A stretch of DNA of 64,000 bases from Lachnospiraceae bacterium C1.1 (GTDB taxonomy: Bacteria; Bacillota; Clostridia; Lachnospirales; Lachnospiraceae), in assembly GCA_030434875.1 (NCBI GenBank), contig JAUISW010000001.1, forward strand, positions 186,001-250,000, read 5' to 3'. Shown here piece after piece: positions 44,006-53,443 of the stretch. Every line of letters begins with the position of its first letter. Position 1 is the stretch's first letter. The notes under the pieces are model-generated. The model was not told where the DNA came from. It ran no database searches and worked only from the letters and a program-made list of their open reading frames with translations. The translations under genes were made by a program, and so were the position numbers.

Positions 44006-46585
44006 ATGAAAAAGATGATTCTGATAAGTAAATACAAGAGCAGGCTGATACAGGTAGCAGTGCTTCTGGCTGCATTAGTGCTGCTTTGCGATATTGCAGA
44101 CAGATTGCCTGTTATTGAGGCAGAAAAGAAAAATAATGAAGGGGCATTTTCTGTATCAGAGCTGGATGTACAGAGCGAGAACAGCTATGATCAGGCGGAA
44201 GATCTCAGGCTGCAGATAATGGAGCTCATCGAAGACTGCTCTGACGAAATGGATATGAGCAGGAGACAGCTTTCAATGATCTTTGAACTGGCTGATGCTG
44301 CTCCTGTCTATGACAGCGAAAAACCTGATATTTTAAGGGAAGAAACCAGTGTGAGCGCTGCAGCGCCGCTGACTATATCTGCTGCTTCTACTGAATGGAA
44401 AAAAGCTGATTTTATTTATTGTCCGGATCCCTCAGTAAAGAGACCTTCCGAACGTTATCTTCCGGATGCTCTTTATTCAATCGCTTTTGATCTTAAAGAT
44501 CTGACGAATGAAAGGCACGAACTTAATACGCAGAGTGATAACCTTTATTATAATTCATTGAATGATGAGGTGCAGAATACTATTGATTTTGATGAAGCAG
44601 TACTTATTTATATCGGAGAGCCTGAGAGCCATATAGATACATTTAAGGATATATATGAGAAGATACTTACGGATAAGGATGCAAACGAGAATGTAGTTGA
44701 GATACAGGATGAAAAGCCTGTTATCAGGACAAAGTTCAGGAATATCTTAAGAGAGGCATCTATTTCAAAACCAAGTTCGTTAAAGGCGCTTGGAATTCTT
44801 TTCTCTCATGACCAGTCTTTATTTAAGAATGATAATATTGATAAACTTACAGATGCTTATGTATATCCTTACGAGATAGGACTGACCACCAGGGAAAATA
44901 TGATGATCGCGGCAATGTCACTGGTAGGAGATGTGCGTTATGTCTGGGGAGGAGGTCATAGTGGAGCGGCATTTATTAAGGGTATAAATCCGGTCTGGAA
45001 GCAGTTTAAAAATCTATATCCAAGTGAGCCTTTTTCCACAGCAGTGTCGCAGAATGGAAAGGTATCACAGAATAATCCTGAATATAATGAGGGGTTTGGA
45101 ACCTGTATAAAGCCTTCGGGTTCATGGTGCCCTATACATGGCTATGTAAATACAGCATTTCACGGAGAAACAATATATTCACTTGATGAATATATCGACT
45201 TAAGGTCAGACCTTTTTGAAAAGATAAACTTAAAGGATAAGAAATACCGTGATATGCTTTCAACAGTGAACTATTCAAACGGAGTCAATGCCCATATTAT
45301 CGATGGACTTGACTGCAGCGGCTATGTTTCCTGGCTCTATAATCAGATTCAGAATGAATTTAATGTAAATACAGCAGCGAGGTATTTTACACAGCAAAGC
45401 TGTTTCAGTCCTTTGAGCATTGGAGATGATCTGCTGCCCGGAGATATTTTTTCCTGGGAAAGCCATATTGTTGTGATCGTAGGACGCGTAAGTGAAGATG
45501 CCAATGCCTATGTGACACTCGAGGAAACACCTAACGTTCTGCGTTTTGGAGTGGCGTATTATAATGAAGCCACGCAGGAAGAAATAAATTACGGCCGACA
45601 GATAGCGGCAGAGGCAAATGAACTGATAGGCGGGCTGAATGCTGAATATGAGCGCCCTCATATTTATTGCATAAATACTGTGGGTCTGTCAGCGTCTGCA
45701 AATGAGACTGTATCAGAAGACTCTGATGATGAGGAGGATCCTAAAGAATCGGAAGAAAGTACAGACTCTGAGGCAGCGGTTTATGATAATGAGGATTCAG
45801 GAGTCAGGCTGCTTAGTGCTGTTAGAAGTAAAAGTTCATCAAAATTAAAAATATCAGATGAACCTTATGTGAGTCTCGCTGAGGAGTCCGGAGAGCAAAG
45901 TTCTGAGGGATACTCAAAAGAATATGATACAATTCTTGACGGAAAAGCTTATAAGCTTGTATTGGTATTTATGCCCCGGGGGTATTCCGGAACAGCTCAG
46001 GATCTGGGAGCGCCCGAGGAGGGAGATTATGAATCGGTCACGATAGATGAAAAAGAAGAGGGCTTTTACGGAAGATATTATGTCCGCCTTTCAGAGGAAG
46101 ATACCGTGGATGAGGACGGAAATGTCATAGCCGGACACAGTGCAGACGAAAAAATTGACGGATACAAGGTAAGACATATATTCATGCCAAGGGATTATGA
46201 GGGCTCGAAAGAGGCTCTTGGCGTTCCGGACGAGTCTGAGATAGAGAAAGAAGATGTCATAGAAGAAGACGAAGGCTTTTATGCTACATACTATCTTAAG
46301 AAAAAGTCAAAAGATAAAAATAAAGATAATGACGAAGATGAGGAAGATGATGAAGAGGAAGACGACGATATAGAATATGATGAAGACGGTGTATTAAGGC
46401 TTGCCAGATATGCCTTTCCTTTTGAAGATGAGGGAGTAGAGCTGGATGATACCGGTGAGGCTATAGAGGACATGGATGCTGTAGATATCATACGTCATAC
46501 GCTTAAAAAGCTTCCGATATCAATGATAAATGGTTATAACACCTATGACGGTAAACTCTTTTCAACTTTTTCCTTTAGTGAATGA
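44006..46585 (+). CDS. Large secreted NlpC/P60-like protein with duplicated C-terminal motif
   Basis: 859 residues: N-terminal signal anchor (about 16-30), a helical N-region, then an NlpC/P60-like domain with catalytic-type C437 in GLDCSGYV and H487 in SHIVVIVG. A large insertion (YVWGGGHSGAAF to about residue 435) precedes the cysteine. The C-terminal part has two copies of a motif F-M-P-R-x-Y-x-G-x(5)-LG-x-P...GFYxxYY, at F655 and F726, 71 residues apart, then a Asp/Glu-rich run at about 777-793. It is likely a cell-wall hydrolase or binding protein at the surface. The ATG has only a weak AAGGCG site behind a CTTAAGC/GCTTAAG inverted repeat (43972-43997). Confidence 0.7.
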   Translation: MKKMILISKYKSRLIQVAVLLAALVLLCDIADRLPVIEAEKKNNEGAFSVSELDVQSENSYDQAEDLRLQIMELIEDCSDEMDMSRRQLSMIFELADAAPVYDSEKPDILREETSVSAAAPLTISAASTEWKKADFIYCPDPSVKRPSERYLPDALYSIAFDLKDLTNERHELNTQSDNLYYNSLNDEVQNTIDFDEAVLIYIGEPESHIDTFKDIYEKILTDKDANENVVEIQDEKPVIRTKFRNILREASISKPSSLKALGILFSHDQSLFKNDNIDKLTDAYVYPYEIGLTTRENMMIAAMSLVGDVRYVWGGGHSGAAFIKGINPVWKQFKNLYPSEPFSTAVSQNGKVSQNNPEYNEGFGTCIKPSGSWCPIHGYVNTAFHGETIYSLDEYIDLRSDLFEKINLKDKKYRDMLSTVNYSNGVNAHIIDGLDCSGYVSWLYNQIQNEFNVNTAARYFTQQSCFSPLSIGDDLLPGDIFSWESHIVVIVGRVSEDANAYVTLEETPNVLRFGVAYYNEATQEEINYGRQIAAEANELIGGLNAEYERPHIYCINTVGLSASANETVSEDSDDEEDPKESEESTDSEAAVYDNEDSGVRLLSAVRSKSSSKLKISDEPYVSLAEESGEQSSEGYSKEYDTILDGKAYKLVLVFMPRGYSGTAQDLGAPEEGDYESVTIDEKEEGFYGRYYVRLSEEDTVDEDGNVIAGHSADEKIDGYKVRHIFMPRDYEGSKEALGVPDESEIEKEDVIEEDEGFYATYYLKKKSKDKNKDNDEDEEDDEEEDDDIEYDEDGVLRLARYAFPFEDEGVELDDTGEAIEDMDAVDIIRHTLKKLPISMINGYNTYDGKLFSTFSFSE

Positions 46586-46601
46586 TCGTGAACTTACAGA
46601 G

Positions 46602-46635
46602 AAACACTTATCAGTATTTGATAAGTGTTTTCTTT
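46602..46635 (+). terminator. Terminator of the glycan cluster
   Basis: 12-bp perfect stem AAACACTTATCA (46602-46613) with 46619-46630, GTATT loop, and a T-rich tail. Confidence 0.9.
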
Positions 46636-46739
46636 GCTTCTACTAGCGAAAGTTGTAAATGTTTTCTATAATAATAAAATTAGGCGAAAAAAATATAGTA
46701 AAAATGATTAAAAAATACAAATTTAATACAATATGTATA

Positions 46740-46768
46740 TTGCATATTTAATAATTGTGTGATAATCT
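46740..46768 (+). promoter_or_regulatory. Promoter of the glpP-glpK-glpF unit
   Basis: -35 TTGCAT (46740-46745), 17-nt spacer, -10 TAATCT (46763-46768) with an upstream TGA (extended -10). ATAAGTT follows at 46773-46779, as it also does after the 49941 promoter. Confidence 0.5.
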
Positions 46769-46802
46769 ATACATAAGTTAATAAGAGCCAATGAGAGAAG
46801 AG

Positions 46803-46853
46803 AGCGTGGCAGAGACCAGCGGAGAGCTGCGTTACTTAACCACGCTATTTTTG
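46803..46853 (+). terminator. Leader terminator upstream of glpP (putative antitermination site)
   Basis: AGCGTGG (46803-46809) pairs with CCACGCT (46840-46846), with an inner CAGC/GCTG stem, followed by ATTTTTG. It lies between the promoter and the first gene, so transcription must read through it. GlpP, encoded just downstream, is the obvious candidate antiterminator. Confidence 0.6.
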
Positions 46854-46924
46854 TGCCCTTTTTAGGAAACTGTCGTGGCTGCCCCGTTCGTCGATCATCG
46901 GAGAATAGGAGACAAGTTCAATCA

Positions 46925-47497
46925 ATGCAGAATTTTTATGAGCAGATTGAGGATACGCCGATCATTGCGGCAATTAAAGACAATGAAGGACTGGAGTTAT
47001 GCTTAACGACAGATGTGGGAGTGATATTTGTCCTTTACGGAGATGTTTGCACCATACCGGCTATTGTGCAGAAATTACATGATGCGGGAAAGACGGCAAT
47101 GGTACACATCGATCTGATAAACGGACTGAGCCCGAGAGATTCGGCTGTGGATTTCATAAAAAAATACACGGCAGCGGAAGGGATAATCACAACCAAGAGT
47201 GCACTTATAGGGCACGCAAAAGAAATCGGCCTTCATACGATACTTAGGTACTTCGTGCTGGACAGTATGGCACTGATAAATATAGAGAAGCAGGCGAAGC
47301 ATGGGGTGGTGCAGCCTGATTTTATTGAATTTCTTCCTGGGGTGATCCTGCCGGAGCTCATCAAGAAAATTAATTCAATCAGTAGAGTACCAGTCATAGC
47401 CGGAGGACTAATATCTAACAGAGAGGAGGTCATGAACGCTCTCAATAATGGCGCGGTAGCTATATCAACCACTAACAGAGATGTGTGGTTTCTGTAG
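46925..47497 (+). CDS. glpP: Glycerol-3-phosphate-responsive antiterminator GlpP
   Basis: 190-residue TIM-barrel-like RNA-binding regulator. With glycerol-3-phosphate bound it prevents termination in glp leaders. Typical segments: PIIAAIKDNEGLE, VHIDLINGLSP, GIITTKSALIGHAKEIGL, DFIEFLPGV and VIAGGLISNREEV. I take ATG 46925. The reading frame is open further upstream through the leader, but family members begin near here. AGGAG is about 12 bases upstream. Confidence 0.9.
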   Translation: MQNFYEQIEDTPIIAAIKDNEGLELCLTTDVGVIFVLYGDVCTIPAIVQKLHDAGKTAMVHIDLINGLSPRDSAVDFIKKYTAAEGIITTKSALIGHAKEIGLHTILRYFVLDSMALINIEKQAKHGVVQPDFIEFLPGVILPELIKKINSISRVPVIAGGLISNREEVMNALNNGAVAISTTNRDVWFL

Positions 47498-49027
<1,530 letters not shown>

Positions 49028-49071
49028 GTATTAAAAATTAAGGAGAAGGTTTTTTATATATAATCCATATG

Positions 49072-49112
49072 CCTGCGTTTTCCGGAAGTTGGGGCTTCCT
49101 TGAAAACGCAGG
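49072..49112 (+). promoter_or_regulatory. Large hairpin between glpK and glpF
   Basis: CCTGCGTTTTC (49072-49082) pairs with 49102-49112 over 11 bp, with an inner GGAAG/CTTCC stem. No T-tract follows in this orientation. It is probably an mRNA-processing or stability element. Confidence 0.55.
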
Positions 49113-49125
49113 ATATGAAATTTAA

Positions 49126-49151
49126 GTCTGACAAAAGGGAGGAAGTCAGAC
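49126..49151 (+). promoter_or_regulatory. Hairpin exposing GGGAGG before glpF
   Basis: GTCTGAC (49126-49132) pairs with GTCAGAC (49145-49151). The loop presents AAAAGGGAGGAA, a decoy-like ribosome site 33 bases before the real GGGAGG site of glpF. Confidence 0.4.
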
Positions 49152-49183
49152 GAGACAATTAAATATTAGGGAGGAAATAATCT

Positions 49184-49897
49184 ATGTTAACGGCTACGAT
49201 AGCATTTGTAAATGAGTTGATTGGTACCTTTTTACTTGTTCTTCTTGGAGACGGTGTCTGCTGTAACATCAGCCTGAATAAATCAGGAATGAAGGGCGGA
49301 AACACAGTACATATCGCTATAGGTTGGGGACTTGCGGTATTGCTTCCGGCGTTCGTATTCGGTGCTTCGACAGGTGCTCATTTCAATCCTTCAGTTACCA
49401 TCGCACTTGCAGCAGCAGGTAAGATGGGTTGGGATCTTGTTCCGGCATATATTGCAGGACAGATGATCGGAGGTTTCCTCGGTGCAGCTTTCCTCATCGT
49501 TCTCTATCATAATCAGCTTGCTGCAACACCTGATGCTGCTGTTAAGCGCGGCTGCTTCTGCACAGGCGGTGGTGAGAGTACAGCTCTTAACATGCTTTCA
49601 GAGTTTACATGTGGTTTCTGTCTTCTGTTCTTCATCTGCGGCATTCCTGCAGTATCAAATGGAGTAAACTTCATTTTCGTATGGGGCATCATCATGTCGA
49701 TTGGTTTCTCATTTGGCGGACTTACAGGTTACGCAATGAATGCAGCAAGGGATACAGCACCAAGACTTGCTTATGCGCTTTTCTGCCCTGGTGAAAGAGA
49801 TGCTCAGTGGGGATATGCATGGATCCCGGCACTCTGCCCTATCATTGGTGGAGTTTGCGGAGCTTTAGTTGCATCAAATCTTACATTGTCATTCTAA
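49184..49897 (+). CDS. glpF: MIP-family glycerol facilitator
   Basis: Six-helix aquaglyceroporin, 237 residues. The first pore motif is NPS (68-70, FNPSVTIALA). The second reads N-A-A (186-188, AMNAARD) where NPA is canonical, while the conserved Arg189 and Asp190 remain. Context with glpK supports glycerol uptake. ATG with GGGAGG nine bases upstream. Confidence 0.9.
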   Translation: MLTATIAFVNELIGTFLLVLLGDGVCCNISLNKSGMKGGNTVHIAIGWGLAVLLPAFVFGASTGAHFNPSVTIALAAAGKMGWDLVPAYIAGQMIGGFLGAAFLIVLYHNQLAATPDAAVKRGCFCTGGGESTALNMLSEFTCGFCLLFFICGIPAVSNGVNFIFVWGIIMSIGFSFGGLTGYAMNAARDTAPRLAYALFCPGERDAQWGYAWIPALCPIIGGVCGALVASNLTLSF

Positions 49898-49940
49898 AAA
49901 ATCGATGTTTGAGATTTTGAATTAAAAGAATCGATTTAGG

Positions 49941-49969
49941 TTGACTTGTAGAGATAAATGTATTAAAAT
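49941..49969 (+). promoter_or_regulatory. Promoter of the glycerol-3-phosphate dehydrogenase operon
   Basis: -35 TTGACT (49941-49946), 17-nt spacer, -10 TAAAAT (49964-49969). Confidence 0.65.
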
Positions 49970-49999
49970 TAAATCAAATCATATAAGTTGACGAAGATT

Positions 50000-50057
50000 A
50001 GAGAGTCGAAAATTGAGCATATCGGGAAATATGCACTATTTTCGGCTCTTTTCTTTT
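50000..50057 (+). terminator. Leader terminator before the dehydrogenase genes (putative GlpP target)
   Basis: AGAG plus CGAAAAT pairs with ATTTTCG plus CTCT, with an inner GCATAT/ATATGC stem, followed by TTTTCTTTTT. It could end the glpF transcript. Because a good promoter lies just upstream (49941), it is also positioned as a leader attenuator for the next operon. Confidence 0.75.
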
Positions 50058-50159
50058 TAACAAACTAATCATTAATGCCAATTAATAAATAATAAACAAA
50101 ATGGCTTGGCCTGATTTAGCAATTATGATCAGACCTATAAAAGAAAGGAGAAACTGAAA

Positions 50160-51611
50160 GTGATTTATGATGTCGTTATTATAGGCGCCGGAGTCACAGG
50201 AAGTGCGGTGGCGCGTGAATTGTCCCGTTATAGTGATCTTAATGTATGCGTCCTCGAGAAAGGAGAGGATGTATGCTCCGGAACATCAAAGGCAAACAGT
50301 GCCATCATACATGCCGGATTTGATGCAGCCGAGGGCTCACTTATGGCAAAGCTCAATGTTGAAGGAAATGAGATGATGGACGATCTGGCGCGTGATCTTG
50401 ATATTCCTTTCAAACGTAATGGCTCCTTGGTAGTCTGCATACATAAGGAAGAACTTGGCGGGCTGAAGGATCTCTATGACAGGGGTGTTGCCAACGGAGT
50501 TAAAGACCTTAAGATATTATCGAAAGAAGAAGTTCTTGAAATGGAGCCGAACCTTTCTGATAATGTGGAAGGGGCACTTTATGCACCCACAGGCGGAATT
50601 ATCTGCCCGTTTATCCTGAATATTGCCATGGCTGAAAATGCCAATGTGAATGGTGTTGATTTCTTCTTTAATACTGAAGTTCAGACCCTGAAACAGGATG
50701 AAAAGAAAGTTTGGCATATTCGTACAAATAATGGAGAATACAAGACAAAATATGTCGTTAATGCAGCAGGTGTTTATGCTGACAAGTTCCACAACATGGT
50801 CAGCAGCAAAAAGATACATATTACACCAAGACGCGGAGATTATTGTCTCTTAGATCATGAAATGGGGGATTTTGTGAGCCATACGATCTTCCCTCAGCCA
50901 ACAAAGCTTGGAAAAGGTGTGCTTGTATCACCTACGGTTCATGGCAACCTTATAGTAGGACCTACTGCTATAGATATAGAAGATAAAGAAGCTACAGCAA
51001 CTACTGCTGCAGGCATCGGAGACCTTATGGCAAAGGCCGGAATGCATGTAAAGAACCTTCCTATAGGAAGAAAGGTCATTACATCATTTGCAGGACTTCG
51101 TGCTCATGAGGATAATCATGAATTTATAATCGACTGGGTTGATGAGGCTCCCGGATTCTTTGACTGCGCAGGAATAGAGTCACCGGGACTTACAAGTTCA
51201 CCTGCGATCGGACGTATGGTTGGCGGAATGTTCAAGGAGAAGCTCGGACTTAAAGAAAAGAGCGACTGGATCGCTACGCGTAAGGGCATAGTTGAAACAA
51301 AGAATCTTTCAATAGAAGAAAGAAATGAACTTATAAAGAAAAATCCTGCTTACGGAACAATAGTATGCAGATGTGAATCGATAACAGAAGGCGAGATACT
51401 CGATGCAATTCATCGTCCTCTTGGTGCAAGATCGCTTGATGGAGTAAAGAGAAGAGTAAGGGCCGGCATGGGAAGATGTCAGGCAGGCTTCTGCTCACCG
51501 AGAACAATGGAGATCCTCAACAGGGAGCTTGGCATTCCCATGGAGGAGATAACAAAGAGCGGCGGTAAATCCAACATAGTGCTTGAAAGAACCAAAGGAG
51601 GCGAGGACTGA
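50160..51611 (+). CDS. FAD-dependent glycerol-3-phosphate dehydrogenase (GlpA-like) with [2Fe-2S] domain
   Basis: 483 residues. DVVIIGAGVTGSAVARELS is the FAD-binding start; the DAO-type body includes RGDYCLLD and LIVGPTA. A C-terminal BFD-like [2Fe-2S] domain has Cys in CRCES and GRCQAGFC. It oxidises glycerol-3-phosphate to DHAP anaerobically. GTG start at 50160 with AAAGGAG upstream. The stop overlaps the next gene's ATG. No GlpC-type membrane iron-sulfur subunit is nearby. Confidence 0.88.
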   Translation: MIYDVVIIGAGVTGSAVARELSRYSDLNVCVLEKGEDVCSGTSKANSAIIHAGFDAAEGSLMAKLNVEGNEMMDDLARDLDIPFKRNGSLVVCIHKEELGGLKDLYDRGVANGVKDLKILSKEEVLEMEPNLSDNVEGALYAPTGGIICPFILNIAMAENANVNGVDFFFNTEVQTLKQDEKKVWHIRTNNGEYKTKYVVNAAGVYADKFHNMVSSKKIHITPRRGDYCLLDHEMGDFVSHTIFPQPTKLGKGVLVSPTVHGNLIVGPTAIDIEDKEATATTAAGIGDLMAKAGMHVKNLPIGRKVITSFAGLRAHEDNHEFIIDWVDEAPGFFDCAGIESPGLTSSPAIGRMVGGMFKEKLGLKEKSDWIATRKGIVETKNLSIEERNELIKKNPAYGTIVCRCESITEGEILDAIHRPLGARSLDGVKRRVRAGMGRCQAGFCSPRTMEILNRELGIPMEEITKSGGKSNIVLERTKGGED

Positions 51612-52879
51612 TGCTTAAATATGATATCGTGATTATAGGCGGCGGTCCTGCAGGACTTGCTGCAGCAGTAAGTGCAAGAAAAGCCGGGACAGAGAAGATT
51701 CTCATTCTTGAACGTGATCATGAGCTTGGCGGTATCTTAAACCAGTGTATCCACAATGGTTTCGGACTTCACACATTTAAGGAAGAGCTTACCGGACCTG
51801 AATATGCATATCGTTTTATGCAGCAGGTTTTTGATGAGAAAATAGAATACAAACTTAACACAATGGTAATGGACATATCTGCTGAAAGAGTTGTAACGGC
51901 CATGAATCGTGAAGACGGCATGTTCCAGATAGAGGCAGGAGCAGTTATCCTTGCAATGGGCTGTCGTGAAAGACCCAGAGGAGCCCTCAATATTCCGGGA
52001 TACCGTCCAGCAGGTATTTTCTCTGCCGGTACAGCCCAGAGACTTGTAAATATAGAAGGATATATGCCGGGACGTGAGGTTGTTATCTTAGGATCAGGTG
52101 ATATCGGTCTTATCATGGCACGAAGAATGACTCTCGAAGGGGCAAAGGTAAAGGTAGTTGCAGAGCTTATGCCATATTCGGGCGGCTTAAAGAGAAATAT
52201 AGTTCAATGTCTTGATGACTTTGGAATCCCGCTCAAGCTTTCACATACAGTGGTAGATATAGAGGGAAAAGAACATTTGTCGGCTGTAACCATTGCTGAG
52301 GTAGGCAAGGATGGCAAGCCGATCCCTGGAACAGAAGAGAGATATACCTGTGATACATTGCTTCTTTCCTGCGGACTTATCCCTGAAAACGAGCTTTCCA
52401 GAAGTGCAGGTGTTGAGATGAGCCCGATCACCAACGGACCGGTAGTTAATGAAAGTCTTGAAACTTCAATACCCGGTGTATTTGCCTGTGGAAACGTGCT
52501 CCATGTACATGATCTCGTTGATTTCGTATCTCAGGAGGCAGCACTGGCAGGAGAAAATGCTTCAGCATTTGTAAAGAATGGCTGCAAGGACAATTCTACT
52601 GAAAAAGGAATAGAGATTAAGGCCGTAGAGGGCGCAAGATATACAGTTCCTTCTACAGTAAATACAGACAGAATGAATGATCTCCTTACGGTTCGTTTCC
52701 GTGTAGGTGCAGTATTTACGGATTCTTACGTAAGTGTTTACTTTGATGACGAGAGAGTGATGCACGTTAAAAAGAAGATAATGGCACCCGGTGAGATGGA
52801 GCAGGTAATATTAAAGAAGTCTGCACTTAAAGAACATGCCGGACTTAAGACTATTACCGTGAAGATCGAGAAAGATTAA
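51611..52879 (+). CDS. NAD(P)/FAD-dependent oxidoreductase, partner of the GlpA-like protein
   Basis: 422 residues: DIVIIGGGPAGLAAAVSARK (FAD site), MGCRERPRGAL, a second Rossmann NAD(P) site VVILGSGDIGLIMARRM, and VFACGNVLHVHDLVDFV. It belongs to the two-dinucleotide-domain flavoproteins and is translationally coupled to the GlpA-like gene. It probably passes electrons from glycerol-3-phosphate oxidation to NAD(P)H or another carrier; the acceptor is inferred. Confidence 0.85.
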   Translation: MLKYDIVIIGGGPAGLAAAVSARKAGTEKILILERDHELGGILNQCIHNGFGLHTFKEELTGPEYAYRFMQQVFDEKIEYKLNTMVMDISAERVVTAMNREDGMFQIEAGAVILAMGCRERPRGALNIPGYRPAGIFSAGTAQRLVNIEGYMPGREVVILGSGDIGLIMARRMTLEGAKVKVVAELMPYSGGLKRNIVQCLDDFGIPLKLSHTVVDIEGKEHLSAVTIAEVGKDGKPIPGTEERYTCDTLLLSCGLIPENELSRSAGVEMSPITNGPVVNESLETSIPGVFACGNVLHVHDLVDFVSQEAALAGENASAFVKNGCKDNSTEKGIEIKAVEGARYTVPSTVNTDRMNDLLTVRFRVGAVFTDSYVSVYFDDERVMHVKKKIMAPGEMEQVILKKSALKEHAGLKTITVKIEKD

Positions 52880-52894
52880 AGGAGGCAGACTATT

Positions 52895-53263
52895 ATGGAA
52901 ACAAGAGAACTTACCTGTATCGGCTGCCCGATGGGATGCCAGATAACAGTTGAACTTGATGGCGGAGAAGTCAAAAGCGTAAAGGGAAATACCTGCCAGA
53001 AGGGTGATATTTATGCAAGAAAAGAAGTGACAAATCCTACAAGAATAGTTACTTCAACTGTAGTTATAAGCGGAGGTGACAAGCCGAGACTTTCAGTCAA
53101 GACAGCTAATGATATCCCTAAAAATAAGATTTTTGACGTTATGAAGGATATTGATGCAGCACATCCGGAAGCTCCGGTAAAAATCGGCGATGTGATTGTA
53201 GAAAATGTTGCAGGCACCGGAGTGAACGTTATCGCCACCAGAAACATCGCAAAATGTGGTTGA
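52895..53263 (+). CDS. DUF1667 protein, cysteine-rich third component
   Basis: 122 residues. N-terminal CIGCPMGC, another Cys in NTCQKGD and a C-terminal Cys, a pattern suited to metal or Fe-S binding. DUF1667 genes habitually follow this pair of flavoproteins, so it is likely a small electron-transfer or assembly subunit. AAAGGAGG site upstream, last gene of the operon. Confidence 0.82.
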   Translation: METRELTCIGCPMGCQITVELDGGEVKSVKGNTCQKGDIYARKEVTNPTRIVTSTVVISGGDKPRLSVKTANDIPKNKIFDVMKDIDAAHPEAPVKIGDVIVENVAGTGVNVIATRNIAKCG

Positions 53264-53264
53264 C

Positions 53265-53324
53265 GGCCTGTTTGCAGATTTTGATCGCGGAGCTGCAGAT
53301 AAATGGCCTGTTTGCACATTTTGA
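53265..53324 (+). repeat. Tandem pair of 20-nt direct repeats
   Basis: GGCCTGTTTGCAGATTTTGA (53265-53284) and the same with one change (53305-53324), offset by 40 bases, directly after the DUF1667 stop. The second overlaps the left arm of a 10-bp hairpin (53316-53325 with 53335-53344). Confidence 0.7.
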
Positions 53325-53345
53325 GGGCAAAGCACTCAAAATGTA

Positions 53346-53374
53346 TAGACTTTTATACATTATTGATGTAAAAT
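53346..53374 (+). promoter_or_regulatory. Promoter of the purine permease gene
   Basis: -35 TAGACT (53346-53351), 17-nt spacer, -10 TAAAAT (53369-53374). The -10 lies at the start of the terminator's left arm. Confidence 0.5.
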
Positions 53375-53414
53375 ATTGTCGTTTGTTCAAGGAGCAAACG
53401 GCAATATTTTTTTT
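53370..53414 (+). terminator. Strong terminator between the glp operon and the permease
   Basis: 16-bp stem (53370-53385 with 53395-53410, one G-T) and an eight-T run. It ends readthrough from the glp operon; transcripts starting near 53381 would lack most of the left arm. Confidence 0.88.
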
Positions 53415-53443
53415 AGCATGAATGGAGAGGAAAAGGAGAGAAT

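Noticed and set aside
46310..46385. Phase-variable simple repeat in the NlpC/P60-like gene
   Set aside because: The Asp/Glu-rich run uses mixed GAT, GAC, GAA, GAG codons and is not a uniform short tandem repeat, so slippage is unlikely.
46853..46924. N-terminal extension of GlpP into its leader
   Set aside because: It would translate through the leader terminator hairpin and has no ribosome site; homologues start near 46925.
53264..53443. Purine riboswitch before the NCS2 permease
   Set aside because: The conserved three-way-junction sequences of the purine aptamer are absent; the region holds repeats, a promoter and a terminator instead.
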